Shown: positions 1 through 9,155 of the stretch, piece after piece
Layout: each line of letters begins with the position of its first letter
Numbering within the stretch: the first letter of the stretch is position 1
DNA from: Euperipatoides rowelli
Lineage: Eukaryota > Onychophora > Udeonychophora > Euonychophora > Peripatopsidae
Reading direction: 5' to 3' (one strand)
DNA: 11,066 nucleotides
Assembly (NCBI GenBank): GCA_003024985.2
Contig: PXIH01S0070848.1
Made by a program: the position numbers and the translations under genes
The notes under the pieces: generated by a model
The model's input: only the letters and a program-made list of their open reading frames with translations
Databases searched by the model: none
Told to the model about the DNA's origin: nothing

Positions 1-260
1 CATTACACAGATATGAAATTTAGCATGTGGGTAGGTTCCATAGTGTAGACAATGAAAATTGACAGCCATTTTTGGGGGGATAACATCTGGGTGTTTAGCA
101 TGCTTCCCAACATTACACATACGTGAAATTTGGCATGTGGTTAGGTTCCATAGTGTAGAAATGAAAATAGACTTGGACATTTTTGGGGGGATTGGGGGGG
201 GGGGGGTGGTAGCAAATCAAATGGGAGTGTTTAGCATAGTTACAAACATGACATAAAATT
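1..260. repeat. Minisatellite-like tandem repeat, 110-136 bp unit
   Basis: Two long copies and the start of a third are visible. Copy 1 begins at 1 with CATTACACAGATATGAAATT and copy 2 at 111 with CATTACACATACGTGAAATT. A shorter, diverged third start (CATGACATAAAATT) lies at 247. Copies 1 and 2 share the blocks GCATGTGG, TAGGTTCCATAGTGTAGA, ATGAAAAT, CATTTTTGGGGGGAT and GTGTTTAGCAT in the same order. Copy 2 is longer mainly because of an expanded G-run (G13 at 194-206). The array is cut by the window edge, so its real copy number is unknown. It could be a true minisatellite or the internal repeats of a larger transposable element. Confidence 0.8.
185..209 (+). repeat. G-run cluster (G6, G13), G-quadruplex candidate
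   Basis: G6 at 185-190 and G13 at 194-206 are separated by only ATT, and GG follows at 208-209. In an otherwise AT-rich window this is a sharp strand-biased G block with enough G-triplets to fold as an intramolecular quadruplex. It sits at the position where tandem copy 1 has only G6 (74-79), so the tract looks like a local expansion inside the repeat unit. Length may be unreliable because homopolymers of this size are often mis-assembled. Confidence 0.6.
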
Positions 261-494
261 ATTTGCCAAAAAAAAAAATATACTGTGGATTTCGAAGGGT
301 TTCAACTACTATTTAATTTAATTATCATTTGTATTTTAAGGCTAGTATGTTATAAAATGCCTACTTCTCGATCTTACCTTCGCATGATGGAATGGGAAAC
401 CAGACTCCACTTGATAGGCATTTGCTCTCATTTNACCTTTAATTAAATTGAAATTAAATTGAATATATTATCTGATTGAAACATTAAATCACAG
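261..494. other. AT-rich spacer, no gene seen
   Basis: This stretch between the tandem repeat and the first SINE has no coding signal. It contains an A-run, an ambiguous base at 434 and short AT repeats. Confidence 0.6.
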
Positions 495-495
495 A

Positions 496-702
496 TTCCT
501 AGATGTTACAAGGGCAGCGTACTTGGAAAAACCCCCGAGGCGAGATGTTAAAGCTAGGGAAAAAGCCGTTCCTTATCTGCCCAAGCCGAGGCGCGAACGT
601 TTAGGCTACACTGCCTAAGGCGCGAACCTGTACATCTCAGCATATGCCTAGGGTTCATAATCATCAATGGGAAGTGATTCCGTTCGACCACAGAAACGAG
701 AC
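496..702 (-). mobile_element. tRNA-derived SINE, copy 1
   Basis: This is a non-autonomous retroposon of the tRNA-head type, inserted with its 5' end on the right. On the minus strand the head starts near GTCTCGTTTCTGTGG and carries an RNA polymerase III box A-like word TGGTCGAACGG (forward 680-690), then a box B-like word GGTTCGCGCCT (forward 618-628). The body continues leftward to a shared 3' end reading AACATCTAGGAA. The family assignment rests on the second copy at 5127-5302, which shares head, body and end in the same order. Copy 1 has about 30 extra bases around box B, where AGGCGCGAAC occurs twice (589-598 and 618-627). No convincing target-site duplication was seen, and the copy is diverged. 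It makes no protein; SINEs move with the enzymes of a LINE partner, not identified here. Confidence 0.75.
589..628. repeat. Duplicated box B word with hairpin, in SINE copy 1
   Basis: AGGCGCGAAC is present at 589-598 and again at 618-627. Between them TTAGGC (601-606) and GCCTAA (613-618) can pair as a 6 bp stem with a 6 base loop. The second SINE copy has only one box B word here, so this looks like an insertion or local duplication private to copy 1 or to its subfamily. Confidence 0.6.
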
Positions 703-714
703 AAAATGCATTAA

Positions 715-1209
715 AAAAATGAAATAGTATTAAGATTCCTCAACAATAAAAGGGAACAAAAATACAACCACCTCTCACCCTTCCCGACATATTAAATATA
801 GGATTGAAGTCAGTTTATTTTCCTTGAAACAAATTTACAATAATATATGTATTAAATAATTAAAAAAATGAAATCATGATTAACAACAGATTGCTAAGAA
901 CACAGAGCAACAGGGCTTTATATTATGTATACTAGGAAGATAGAAAAATAGATGTTTGACTGTTCATTATTCTTGCTGTATAGTTATGATCAAACCTACA
1001 GTCATTTCTTTTTTAATCATAGTTTCATGTTAGGCCCCTTTAGAATTTCATCTTAAATTTTGTTGGATTAGCTATCAATAATATCAATACATTTATCCAA
1101 AAACATGTGAAGTGTCCAGCATTATCATTAGGCCTAAACAGATGGAAANTTTGAATGCAACATGTGGCAGCTTCTGGCTTCACCTGTTCTGTAGATTATA
1201 TTTTATAGA
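715..1209. other. AT-rich non-coding stretch
   Basis: No supported gene is present. The stretch is A+T-rich with short stop-bounded frames only. A TAGGCCTA palindrome is at 1129-1136 and an ambiguous base at 1149. Confidence 0.6.
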
Positions 1210-1247
1210 GTACCTATTCTTTTTCTATGTACCTATTCTTTTTCTAT
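1210..1247. repeat. Perfect 19 bp tandem duplication
   Basis: GTACCTATTCTTTTTCTAT occurs at 1210-1228 and immediately again at 1229-1247 with no mismatch. Such a perfect direct duplication points to a recent replication-slippage or end-joining event. It lies inside a short open frame with no other coding support. Confidence 0.9.
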
Positions 1248-4200
1248 GCTCAAATTTAATTAACAAGGATGATGGCGTGAAAAGATTAATTTCACATTAT
1301 AACTCACCTCAGATGAATCAGTTTTATTAATTAAAAAATAATAATCTGAAAAATAAGGATATTGTCGTAAATATAGGCTAGGAATGTTAAACTCTACAGG
1401 GGAATTAGGATGATAATGGGTTTAAAATAATTTAAGAAGTTTAAAAGTAGAATAAGTAGAAATACAATATATTTTAGGGAAACATCTCTTGAAAAATTAA
1501 TTAAAATTAAAAACATATGCATAAATTTTCCCTTTTACCTCTTTTCTATTATGAATAATTCAATTTATCATAGCATGAGTATTGACTAGATATAATATAA
1601 CTTATCTTATAATAGAATACAAAGCTTTAAACACATTATGGAATAAATAACTGGTGAACTAAGTCTTATAAAAAAAGTAAGGGTGTCAACTCTCATTCCG
1701 ATAGCTCAGGACACACTGTGCAGAGAGCCATTTACAAACTAACAGGGTAAATTAATTTTTCTATTATAAGAACTATACCAATTTTGGAAAGAAAGAACGG
1801 TATGGAGTTTGAATGGAATGAGGAAATATTTTCATGAGTGGAAACTATTTGAGACTTCAGTAAAAGATGGTAAGTTTTATCGCTTTGGGAAGTCTATATA
1901 AAATTTTATTTAAAAAATGGGATCAAATAGAAGACTTCTGTGAAATTTGGATTTCTGTGAAAATTGAATTCTATAACTTATTTAAATCCAAAGTGTTTAT
2001 CAGTATTTCAAGAACCAATTTGAGTTATCCTATTACTCAAGTTTCATCTGAACAGTTGAGGAGGATCAACTTTACTTGGACATGTGATTCTCTCTAAAAT
2101 AGTGCCTACTCTGATCATTTACTTTTTGTGGAAAATGGGTTAAGAAAACTTGGGTAACGATTTGGATGATTAGAGGATGCTATTCCTGAATGCCTTTCAG
2201 ATAAAATGTAATGTTGTGAGAGTGCCTTACTCATCAACAGAACTGAGTGTAAATGCACATTTTTACCCCACACAATATTTCACCGGCTGACCTGTGGAAT
2301 GACCCAACCCGTACTCGATTATCATGCTATTTGGGATTCTCAGAACCTACCTATCTGGTTTAGGAGCTGAAGGTTATCTGAAAATTAGAGCTCTATATTT
2401 ATTTATTTTTGGAAAATGGCCTGAAAACGAATATATATGGATGAGGGTTAGGACTACGAAAAATGAAGAAAGTCTGTGGTACCATACAAACTATTGCAAC
2501 ATTTAATGGTATTCAAATTCAGGTTTTGGAAACCATTTATTCACTGTCAATATTGGAATATGACTGTAATATAATGGTGAGTATATGACTCTTGCTACAT
2601 TTCAAGGACTCCATATCAATAGTATAATATCTACAGTGGGTTAATCCCTGCTCAACTATTCAAAGCCTATTTATGCCTATTGTAAAACAAATGAAAAACC
2701 CAATTTATTAATTCAGGATACTTTTAGGCATTACAAAAGTCATTCTCTCTCTCTTTTCTATCTACATGGGCATACTAATCTTTTGGAAGATTAAGGTTGA
2801 TGGATGNGTGAAAATAATTGAAAATATAGTTTTCTTTTTCTAATCCTCAATTTTCAAGGCTTACGTGTAAAGTACTTGTTCAGGTTGAAACTCAGAGAAA
2901 TATTTAAATAATGAAAAGAAAAGCACAAAATTTGAGAAAGTTGTGCTGTTCTCATGAGCAGTCTATTTTATAGAGTGCCTTAATAATAAGGAAGACCTAT
3001 TCTGTGTTAGATATTCCTTATCATTTTATTTGCAATTTTTCTAGTTTCCAGGTAGTTATAACCGAAACTTTACTGCTTTAGTGTATTTACATGATTCTGT
3101 GACTTCCTCTTATTGCCATATTTTTTTAAAAAAATCTCAGTGGTTTTATAGCCATACTGGTATGGTGCCTGTATTATGAACATCAGAGCCAACTTTTTTG
3201 TCCTCTTTAAAAATTTAAAAAATTTCAAAGGGCTAAAACTCTGATACCATTGGACTTGAAAAGGACAGACAGACCATTGGTTGACATTTGAGAAGTGGGC
3301 AATAAAGCAAGGGACAACTGCTTAAGCGCTGGTAATAATGAGAATAATTGGGGATTAGCAGGTAAACAGACCACATGTAATTGAGTTATTTTAATAGGAA
3401 GAAGAATTTTGATTAGTTTAGCTGATCTCAAAAGAATTACCACTATGTTTTTTAAAAAAGGGTACAATGATACGCTCAGTTAAGGCTGGCTTTTCTTATT
3501 TTGTCCTGTAGGTATGAATAAATAAGTGCAAAAACATGCATGACAATCAATCTTACTTAGTAATACAGAAACAATTACTAGGGATAGAGGGCTAGACTAA
3601 ATCTGTAAAGAATAAATTCAAGCTGGGACCCTGCTTGTCCTAAAACTGCCTCATTATAGGGTAGGCTACAGTTTCATTGTATTATGTTGGCAGATAACAA
3701 GGCTATGTCTGTTCGTTGTATAGACAGTTTCATATTACTTGGAATTTAGACTCTCATTAGCCTGTATCTCATTTTTAAATGACAGAATAAAAATCAGTCT
3801 TATTAGGGAAAAATCAGAGATTACATCACTGAAGAGTTTAATCTCTAGATTATTGAAAATATGCCCTTCCTTTATATGAGAGGCTGCTAATTTTTATTAA
3901 AAAAGAAGGGAAATGACTAAACCCAAGACTATGTAAAACTCAAACATTACATCAGGCAAGATTTCTCTGTTTAGTTTATTTTTAGGAATTAGTCTCCAAG
4001 GTATCACTTCATAAAAAAGCTGTTGTAGGCTTTTATTCTAACTCAGTCCAGGCATGTGTCTGAATTACTAATTTTGTATTAAGCAAAATTTACCTACTAA
4101 AAAATATTTTAATATTTTTATTTTCCTATACAGAAATACCCTATTAATTTGCCTAATCAAGAGGATTGTTATCTCTCTTAATACAGTTTGGAAATCAAAA

Positions 4201-5118
4201 ATACACTTTAATTTAAAAAGGCTTCTACTCTATTTAAAAAAATAAATATTTTATTTCTACCTATCTTTCCCTTGAAATTAATAGATGGTCTATTTTCTCT
4301 CTTGGCCTTCAGAATTTCATTTATTAAACAACACAGTGGTGTGTTTTAAAAAAAAATGCTCTAGTCATTTGAATGTCTCATCAACTTTTTAATTACCCGA
4401 TAGTAAATGGAGAAAGAAAATTTATGTATTTATATTTGGAATGACAGCCCTATGTAGTTTCAGTCAGGTGAAGGCTTTTCTGAGTGTATAAGAAAAAACG
4501 TATGAGGACTTTTGCATGACAATTTTTATTATAATAAGTGTTATTTTTAACTTTCTAAGTTATAAAAATTAGGAAGAATTTACCATTTCCTATACACTTA
4601 TTATTTTTACTTTTCGCTATTAATATAATAACCTCTTCCTTTTAACTGAATTATATCAAAAAGGGAAGGAAATAAATCTGCAATTATGACTATTAAATCA
4701 TTAATTGTTTTAAATCAATATTTCTCTTGGAAGTCACAATCACTTTTTTTAAATCAACATTTTTTTCTAACGGGCCACTGAAAAGTTTAAGGCAATTGAG
4801 ATTTGCCCCAAATGGTGAAGGTCATGTAATGCGCAATGAATTACTAACTCAGGAAATCTCTAGATAGATAGCAACTACTAAAAATCAATTTTCTATCACA
4901 AATTCAATTAGAAACTGTATGCAGATTCGTTGTATCTGGCTTTCCAACTTTAAAAGGCAAAAGGGGCTCAAGCAGATTAAAACTCAATACAATTTTTCAA
5001 AGAGATAAAAACTAGATTTATTTTATTTTTTTAAAAAATAAATTTCCCCTCCAACGGGAGAAGAAATGTATTTTTTTTGTTGTGTGTTTACTTAATAAAT
5101 GAATAATTATAAATGATA
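1248..5118. other. Long AT-rich region, no gene recognised
   Basis: About 3.9 kb with no feature I can support as a gene. Open frames of 60-80 codons occur on both strands (for example 1867-2097 plus and 3225-3467 minus). They show no recognisable motif, no conserved-looking composition and no useful flanking signals, and at this base composition such lengths arise by chance. Content is A- and T-tracts, short TATT/AATA runs, a CT-run near 2744-2757 and an ambiguous base at 2807. It could be intronic or intergenic. Confidence 0.55.
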
Positions 5119-5126
5119 ATAAATAC
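5119..5126. repeat. Left copy of candidate target-site duplication
   Basis: ATAAATAC at 5119-5126 matches ATAAATAC at 5303-5310 exactly. The pair brackets the second SINE copy, as expected for target-primed insertion. Eight AT-rich bases could match by chance, so support is moderate. Confidence 0.5.
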
Positions 5127-5302
5127 ACCAGAAAAGGTTCCTAGATGTTAAAAAGGGCAGCGTACCGGTAAAAACCCAAGGCGAGCTGTTATAGCTTAGG
5201 GAAAAAACCTTTCTTTAACTGCCTACCCGGGGATCGAGCCTGTAACTCCAGCATATGTCTCAGGTTCATCGTGCAGAAACCCACTCGACCACGGAACGAG
5301 AC
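5127..5302 (-). mobile_element. tRNA-derived SINE, copy 2
   Basis: This is the cleaner copy of the SINE family also present at 496-702. On the minus strand it starts GTCTCGTTCCG, followed by box A TGGTCGAGTGG (forward 5281-5291), which fits the tRNA box A pattern fully. About 40 bases on comes the box B-like GGCTCGATCCC (forward 5230-5240), one base off the usual pattern. The A box resembles tRNA-Ser or tRNA-Leu heads, but the parent tRNA is not certain. The non-tRNA body contains CGCCTTGGGTTTTTACCGG and TACGCTGCCC and ends AACATCTAGGAACC with no clear poly(A) tail, as in SINEs mobilised by stringent 3'-end-recognising LINEs. The left boundary is uncertain by about ten bases. Flanking ATAAATAC repeats suggest the insertion ends. 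Confidence 0.8.
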
Positions 5303-5310
5303 ATAAATAC
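5303..5310. repeat. Right copy of candidate target-site duplication
   Basis: ATAAATAC directly abuts the GAGAC head end of the SINE and matches the left copy at 5119-5126. Confidence 0.5.
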
Positions 5311-5606
5311 TAGATTTATTCTCCAATGCTAACGCTTTTCTTCTAGGATTTATTTTTTAATTGGCGTTTTACCTACTCACTGCTGTGGTGAAAAAAAAAC
5401 ACGTTTTTATTTGTTCAGTATACCAATGTTTACCTGTAACGATAGAGAAAACCTTATCTGTAGAGATTTTTCTTTTATCCCTCAGGCTATTTTACTTCCC
5501 TAATCTGTCTTACTGTTACTATGTTATTAGATTTTATGTGATCTGACTAAAGAAGGAAACACATTGGAAGAATAGAGCTAAATCAGGGCATGAATGTTTT
5601 ATTTCA
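5311..5606. other. AT-rich spacer, no gene seen
   Basis: This joins the second SINE to the poly-C tracts. A 61-codon open frame on the plus strand at 5361-5546 has no start context, motif or composition that supports translation. Confidence 0.55.
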
Positions 5607-5622
5607 CCCCCCCCCCCCCCCC
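5607..5622 (+). repeat. Poly-C tract, C16
   Basis: Sixteen consecutive C bases follow ATTTCA. Long C homopolymers are rare in AT-rich DNA. The opposite strand is a G16 run able to form quadruplex structure. Confidence 0.9.
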
Positions 5623-5660
5623 AAAAATGAAAAAGTTAATTTCAAATGCTCATATTTTGT

Positions 5661-5677
5661 CCCCCCCCCCCCCCCCC
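5661..5677 (+). repeat. Poly-C tract, C17
   Basis: Seventeen consecutive C bases begin 54 bp after the start of the first tract. The sequences after the two tracts share ATTTCAAATG/ATTTAAAATG and TATTTTG/TATACTTTG words in order, so the pair may be an old tandem duplication of a unit of about 54 bp headed by poly-C. Confidence 0.9.
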
Positions 5678-6440
5678 AATTCTATTTAAAATGATGCTGT
5701 ATACTTTGAATAAAATGAATATTTAAAATTTCTAGGATTAATTTTAACAACATATATCTGGCGCTCTATTATAGATTACAACTGAAATTTATTTTTAATA
5801 ATCGGGCATATAAATACATTGGTTATTGAATGAGCCTGAGGTTCTGTACTAAAACAGGGAATAAGGTAAAGTGTTATATGGCCCGCTATCTAACTACAGA
5901 GTAGAAAGACATTACCACAAATACTGTATAAGAGATCAAATCCTGCATGTAGTAAAATAAAGATTGAGACTACATGACATAAACGCTTGTTTTGCTTAAA
6001 GTAAAAAAAAAAAATGTGTGTGATTAATTAATGTTTCCCTTTGAAGCCAAATTCATTAATGTCCAGCATAATATAAAAACGAAAAAAAAAAACAACAGGA
6101 AAGGATACTATTTCAAGGCTTACCCATTAACTTTAGGAGTATGGCAGCTCTATTTTCCTATTTACAAAACATACCATATATTGAATTATGCACTTGTCTT
6201 GTTTAGCTAATATTATGCTTACTAATACTTCTAATGAATATATCCATGTAAATGTATTAAAATACTTATTCATTAACAAAATTAAATTTAAAAGTCAGGT
6301 TTATGAAGTTTATTCAGAGCAAAAAACAATAAAAACGAGCAAATTTTCATTTATGAAAAAATCCATTTTTTTTTTATTTGTAAAATTATTAATTATGAAT
6401 ATTGATAATAATATGGAATTATGGTGCTTTGTCTGGGGCT
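5678..6440. other. AT-rich stretch, no gene recognised
   Basis: Only stop-bounded frames are present, the longest being 84 codons at 6188-6442 on the plus strand. That frame is very rich in Lys, Ile, Asn and Phe, as expected from translating AT-rich DNA, and has no recognisable domain. A12 (6003-6014) and A9-10 runs occur. Confidence 0.55.
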
Positions 6441-6442
6441 GA

Positions 6443-6455
6443 CACCAGAGGGCAG
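6443..6455 (+). promoter_or_regulatory. CTCF-like binding word
   Basis: CACCAGAGGGCAG matches the core of the bilaterian CTCF motif (CCACCAGAGGGCRS type) except for one flanking base (A instead of C before CACC). It sits in a short GC-rich island within AT-rich DNA. CTCF is a zinc-finger architectural protein of animals. Whether this organism has it, and whether the site is bound, cannot be told from sequence. Confidence 0.3.
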
Positions 6456-6489
6456 GTGTAAGGACTATGCTCATTTCTTACTTGAGCTA

Positions 6490-6511
6490 TATTAAAATCA
6501 AAATTTTAATA
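6490..6511. repeat. Perfect 9 bp inverted repeat, 4 base loop
   Basis: TATTAAAAT (6490-6498) and ATTTTAATA (6503-6511) are exact reverse complements around CAAA. It is purely AT, so the hairpin is weak. No T-run or gene end nearby suggests a terminator. Confidence 0.5.
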
Positions 6512-7076
6512 CTTACTTAATATATAGAAATCTGGGGTTTCTATTTTGAAAAGAAAAATGAAACGGTTTGAATTTCTATCAGTAAGTGACACAGCTGGCT
6601 TATCATAATCCATAATGTTACAACTATTCCTATTTTGCTGTGTTCACTAGATTACTGTTTAATAACATGGAAATATGAAAATTGGAAAAAAAAAATGAGA
6701 AATCTTGTTTTGTGAGAAATATTGGATATTTTGAATTTTGGAACGATGGAAACACAGAAAAAAATGAAAGAAGTGGGTGCCATATTTCAAATGTATTATT
6801 TTTATCTAAAACTGATGCTAGATTTAAGATAAGACTTTGGTCTTATTTGGTTAAGCTGGTCTCAGTTACTTATATTTTTCAGGTTCAATGGTTCTGCTTA
6901 GCCTAATAACGAAAAATAAAGTTATTTATTTATTTTTTCTGATTTTACTTGACCATCAGAATTTTACTTATAAAGCTATTTTGGTAAACTCAATTTATTA
7001 CTATTTCTGACTTATAGACAGGTTCTAATTTTAATTGACCACACTAGATTCCTTAATCTATATATTTAAATGAATC
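6512..7076. other. AT-rich stretch, no gene recognised
   Basis: A 74-codon frame at 6682-6906 on the plus strand starts inside an A-tract and lacks any motif, so it is not called as a gene. The final part (about 6921-7076) becomes T-rich and may hold very diverged copies of the repeat array that follows, but I could not align it securely. Confidence 0.5.
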
Positions 7077-7575
7077 AAATCTAGGCTTATTGGTGATGCT
7101 AGATTTTAAAGTATGTTTTATTCTTTTTAAATTGACTTATTTTTTATCTTTATCTTTCTTCTTGCCTTTTTATTTTATAACAAGAATGACAGATATTTGT
7201 TTTAAACTGTCTTCTCTATTCTTTAAAAAAACAGTTAAATTTAGCATGTCTTATTGACAATGCTAAATTTTAAAACATGTTTTATTACTTTAAAAACGAT
7301 CACATCATCTTTTACTATTTTCAAAAATCTAGACTTATTGATATTGCTAAACTTTATTTTAAAATCGATTAAATTGACCTCTTGCTTTTAATATTATTAC
7401 AAGCTTTGTCAGATATATGTGTTTAAAACTGTCTTCCATTTTCTCTAAAAAAACAGCTAAACTTTTTTTTTTTTACTTTTAAACATGTCTTAATCTGATT
7501 TTCTTCACCTTTTGGGTTTTAACAAGACCTATCAGATTAAAACTATGCTTATTTATTTTTGAAAGACTCAAAACC
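7077..7575. repeat. Degenerate T-rich repeat array
   Basis: A long unit at 7077-7236 recurs at 7325-7458. The shared blocks, in order, are AATCTAGRCTTATTG, TTGCTAAA/ATGCTAGA, AAATTGAC, CTTGC, ACAAG, CAGATAT, TTTAAACTGTCTTC and AAAAAAACAGYT. A half-length copy lies between them (7237-7322: TTTAGCATGTCTTATTGACAATGCTAAATTTTAAAACATG). A fourth, more diverged copy follows at about 7459-7575, containing AACATGTCTTAATCTGATT, TAACAAG and ATCAGATTAAAACT. Copies have indels and no fixed period. This looks like an old tandem array or tandemly inserted copies of a dispersed element; there is no coding frame across it. Confidence 0.65.
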
Positions 7576-7576
7576 T

Positions 7577-8924
7577 ACTTTTGCAGTTAAGGCTGAAGTT
7601 AGTTTTAAAAGTTTTATCTTTGATATTTACATTTTTAACAGTGCTTTTCTAGTCTACTGTAAATTTGATTACTCTTTCCCTGATTCGGTTTGATCTGACT
7701 TCAACAGTTCCAGATGTTGTACGCAGAGGCCATTTTAGGTGGGGCCACCCTCTGTGGTATTTTCCTGTGATTCTCATATTTATCTTGCTTACAATAAGAC
7801 ATTGCATTCTACAAACAAAGAAAAATAAAATAGCCCACAAAATATTTCTGCCTTAAACTGAACTACCCTACTCTCTAAATTAGCTTATAGAAAATGTTTA
7901 TCAGAAAGGGATACATAAATGGGGTGAATCTGTAGGCTATGCTTTTAATTTTTATGTAGAATTACTAAGGGGTGAAATATATGTGTGTGGGGTTTTATGC
8001 ATTCTACTTTGGTGACAGATAAGTTGGTCCAGTTTTAGCTACTCCAGCGATTTACGTGTAAAGACAACTCTGAGGCTAAAGATTTCTGGTACGTTATATC
8101 CATTACAGTTTTTGCCACACTCAGCTGTGATTAATCCCGTGATTGCGAATTGCGAATTACATGATGCAGGCTTCACTGACTCTTGGTATGGCTTAAAACA
8201 GCACTCTCTTCTTTAACAAAGCAGTATAGGACCTGCCATCACTACTAACTTTGCAAAGGCTAATAAACAGTTTCTATAATATACTTTATTTTACTAAAAC
8301 TAAACTAATTCCCTTTATTAAATTTAAGTAAACTATCATGTCTTATTAATTAATGCATTATAACTAAATTATCTATTATGCAGGAATATAAAATGGAATT
8401 AAATGAAAAATTATTTAAAGATAAAATATTTGAATCACAATAAAGACACAGTATATCAGTCTGGCTGATATGGGTTATGGCAGGGGCTTTAAAAAGAGAC
8501 GGGTACACTGTAGTTGTATAAACAGATGCACACTACTTGGTTAATTTAGAGTGTTAACCTACCAACACCTACCTATCTGTGTGCTTAGGGAAAGGCTCTA
8601 TAAAAAACACAGGGTTATACTTAATCTGATGAAAACAAGTTCATAAGCTTTATTTTGTGATACACTTATCTATTACATATAGTTTCTAGGATTTATAAAC
8701 AAAGTACAACTGAAATACTAAATAAAAAAATATTGATTGTGGTGAAAACCAAAGCGAATGGAAGATATTTTCATTCACTGAGTGGAAGGTTTAAAAAAAA
8801 ATGAAGTGGAAAAACAATTATGAGGGGAAGTATACGATTTTGCTGTTGTAGAGCTGGTTGTTTTCTTCTTTAAAATACAGGAAAATGTCAATGTTCATAG
8901 CACAGAGGGTCGGCACAAAGATTT
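7577..8924. other. AT-rich stretch with a GC-richer patch, no gene called
   Basis: At 7649-7856 both strands are open for about 63 codons, around GGTGGGGCCACCCTCTG. A GC-richer patch at about 8010-8230 has a 7 bp direct repeat (ATTGCGA at 8142-8148 and 8149-8155). Neither shows recognisable protein motifs, splice structure or matching codon signal. The rest is A/T tracts. Confidence 0.5.
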
Positions 8925-8962
8925 AACAGTTAAACACAGCTACAACAGTTACACACAGCTAT
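8925..8962. repeat. Imperfect 19 bp tandem duplication
   Basis: AACAGTTAAACACAGCTAC (8925-8943) is followed directly by AACAGTTACACACAGCTAT (8944-8962), 17 of 19 bases identical. It is an older event than the perfect 19 bp duplication at 1210-1247. Confidence 0.85.
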
Positions 8963-9138
8963 GGAAGAAATGGGATCTGGCAAAGTTATCAAACCATAGC
9001 TAGTTGAAGTTGGGAACATTCAGCAACTGCAATTTCAATTAAATCGTTTAAAAAAATGAAAATATGAATTGATTATATAAAATAATGAATCTGCTGCAAA
9101 AGATGTTTTCAAAGAAATCGCAGTAAAAGGATTACATT
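8963..9138. other. AT-rich sequence past the broken exon's 3' end
   Basis: This lies downstream, on the minus strand, of the stop codon and AATAAA of the broken exon, so its upper part would include the 3' flank and cleavage region. No further signal is seen. Confidence 0.4.
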
Positions 9139-9144
9139 TTTATT
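9139..9144 (-). promoter_or_regulatory. AATAAA poly(A) signal candidate
   Basis: Forward TTTATT gives AATAAA on the minus strand, 12 bases after the TAG at 9156-9158. That is the right orientation and order for the 3' end of the broken coding segment. The word is common in AT-rich DNA, so on its own it is weak. Confidence 0.35.
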
Positions 9145-9155
9145 TGGTAAAAATA

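Noticed and set aside
59-256. 65-codon plus-strand open frame
   Set aside because: It lies wholly within the tandem repeat, and its Gly run comes from the G13 tract. The unit lengths are not kept in frame between copies.
710-874. ATTAAAAAAATGAAAT direct repeat at 710-725 and 859-874
   Set aside because: It is mostly an A-tract in A-rich DNA, and no element with defined ends lies between the copies.
3225-3467. 80-codon minus-strand open frame with a hydrophobic start
   Set aside because: No homology-like motif, splice or 3' signal is visible, and the length is within chance for this composition.
5230-5291. A and B boxes read as a functional tRNA gene
   Set aside because: The arms do not form a tRNA cloverleaf, and the same sequence plus body recurs at 496-702, so it is a SINE head.
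6188-6442. 84-codon plus-strand open frame
   Set aside because: It is dominated by Lys, Ile, Asn and Phe as expected from AT-rich DNA, with no domain or signal.
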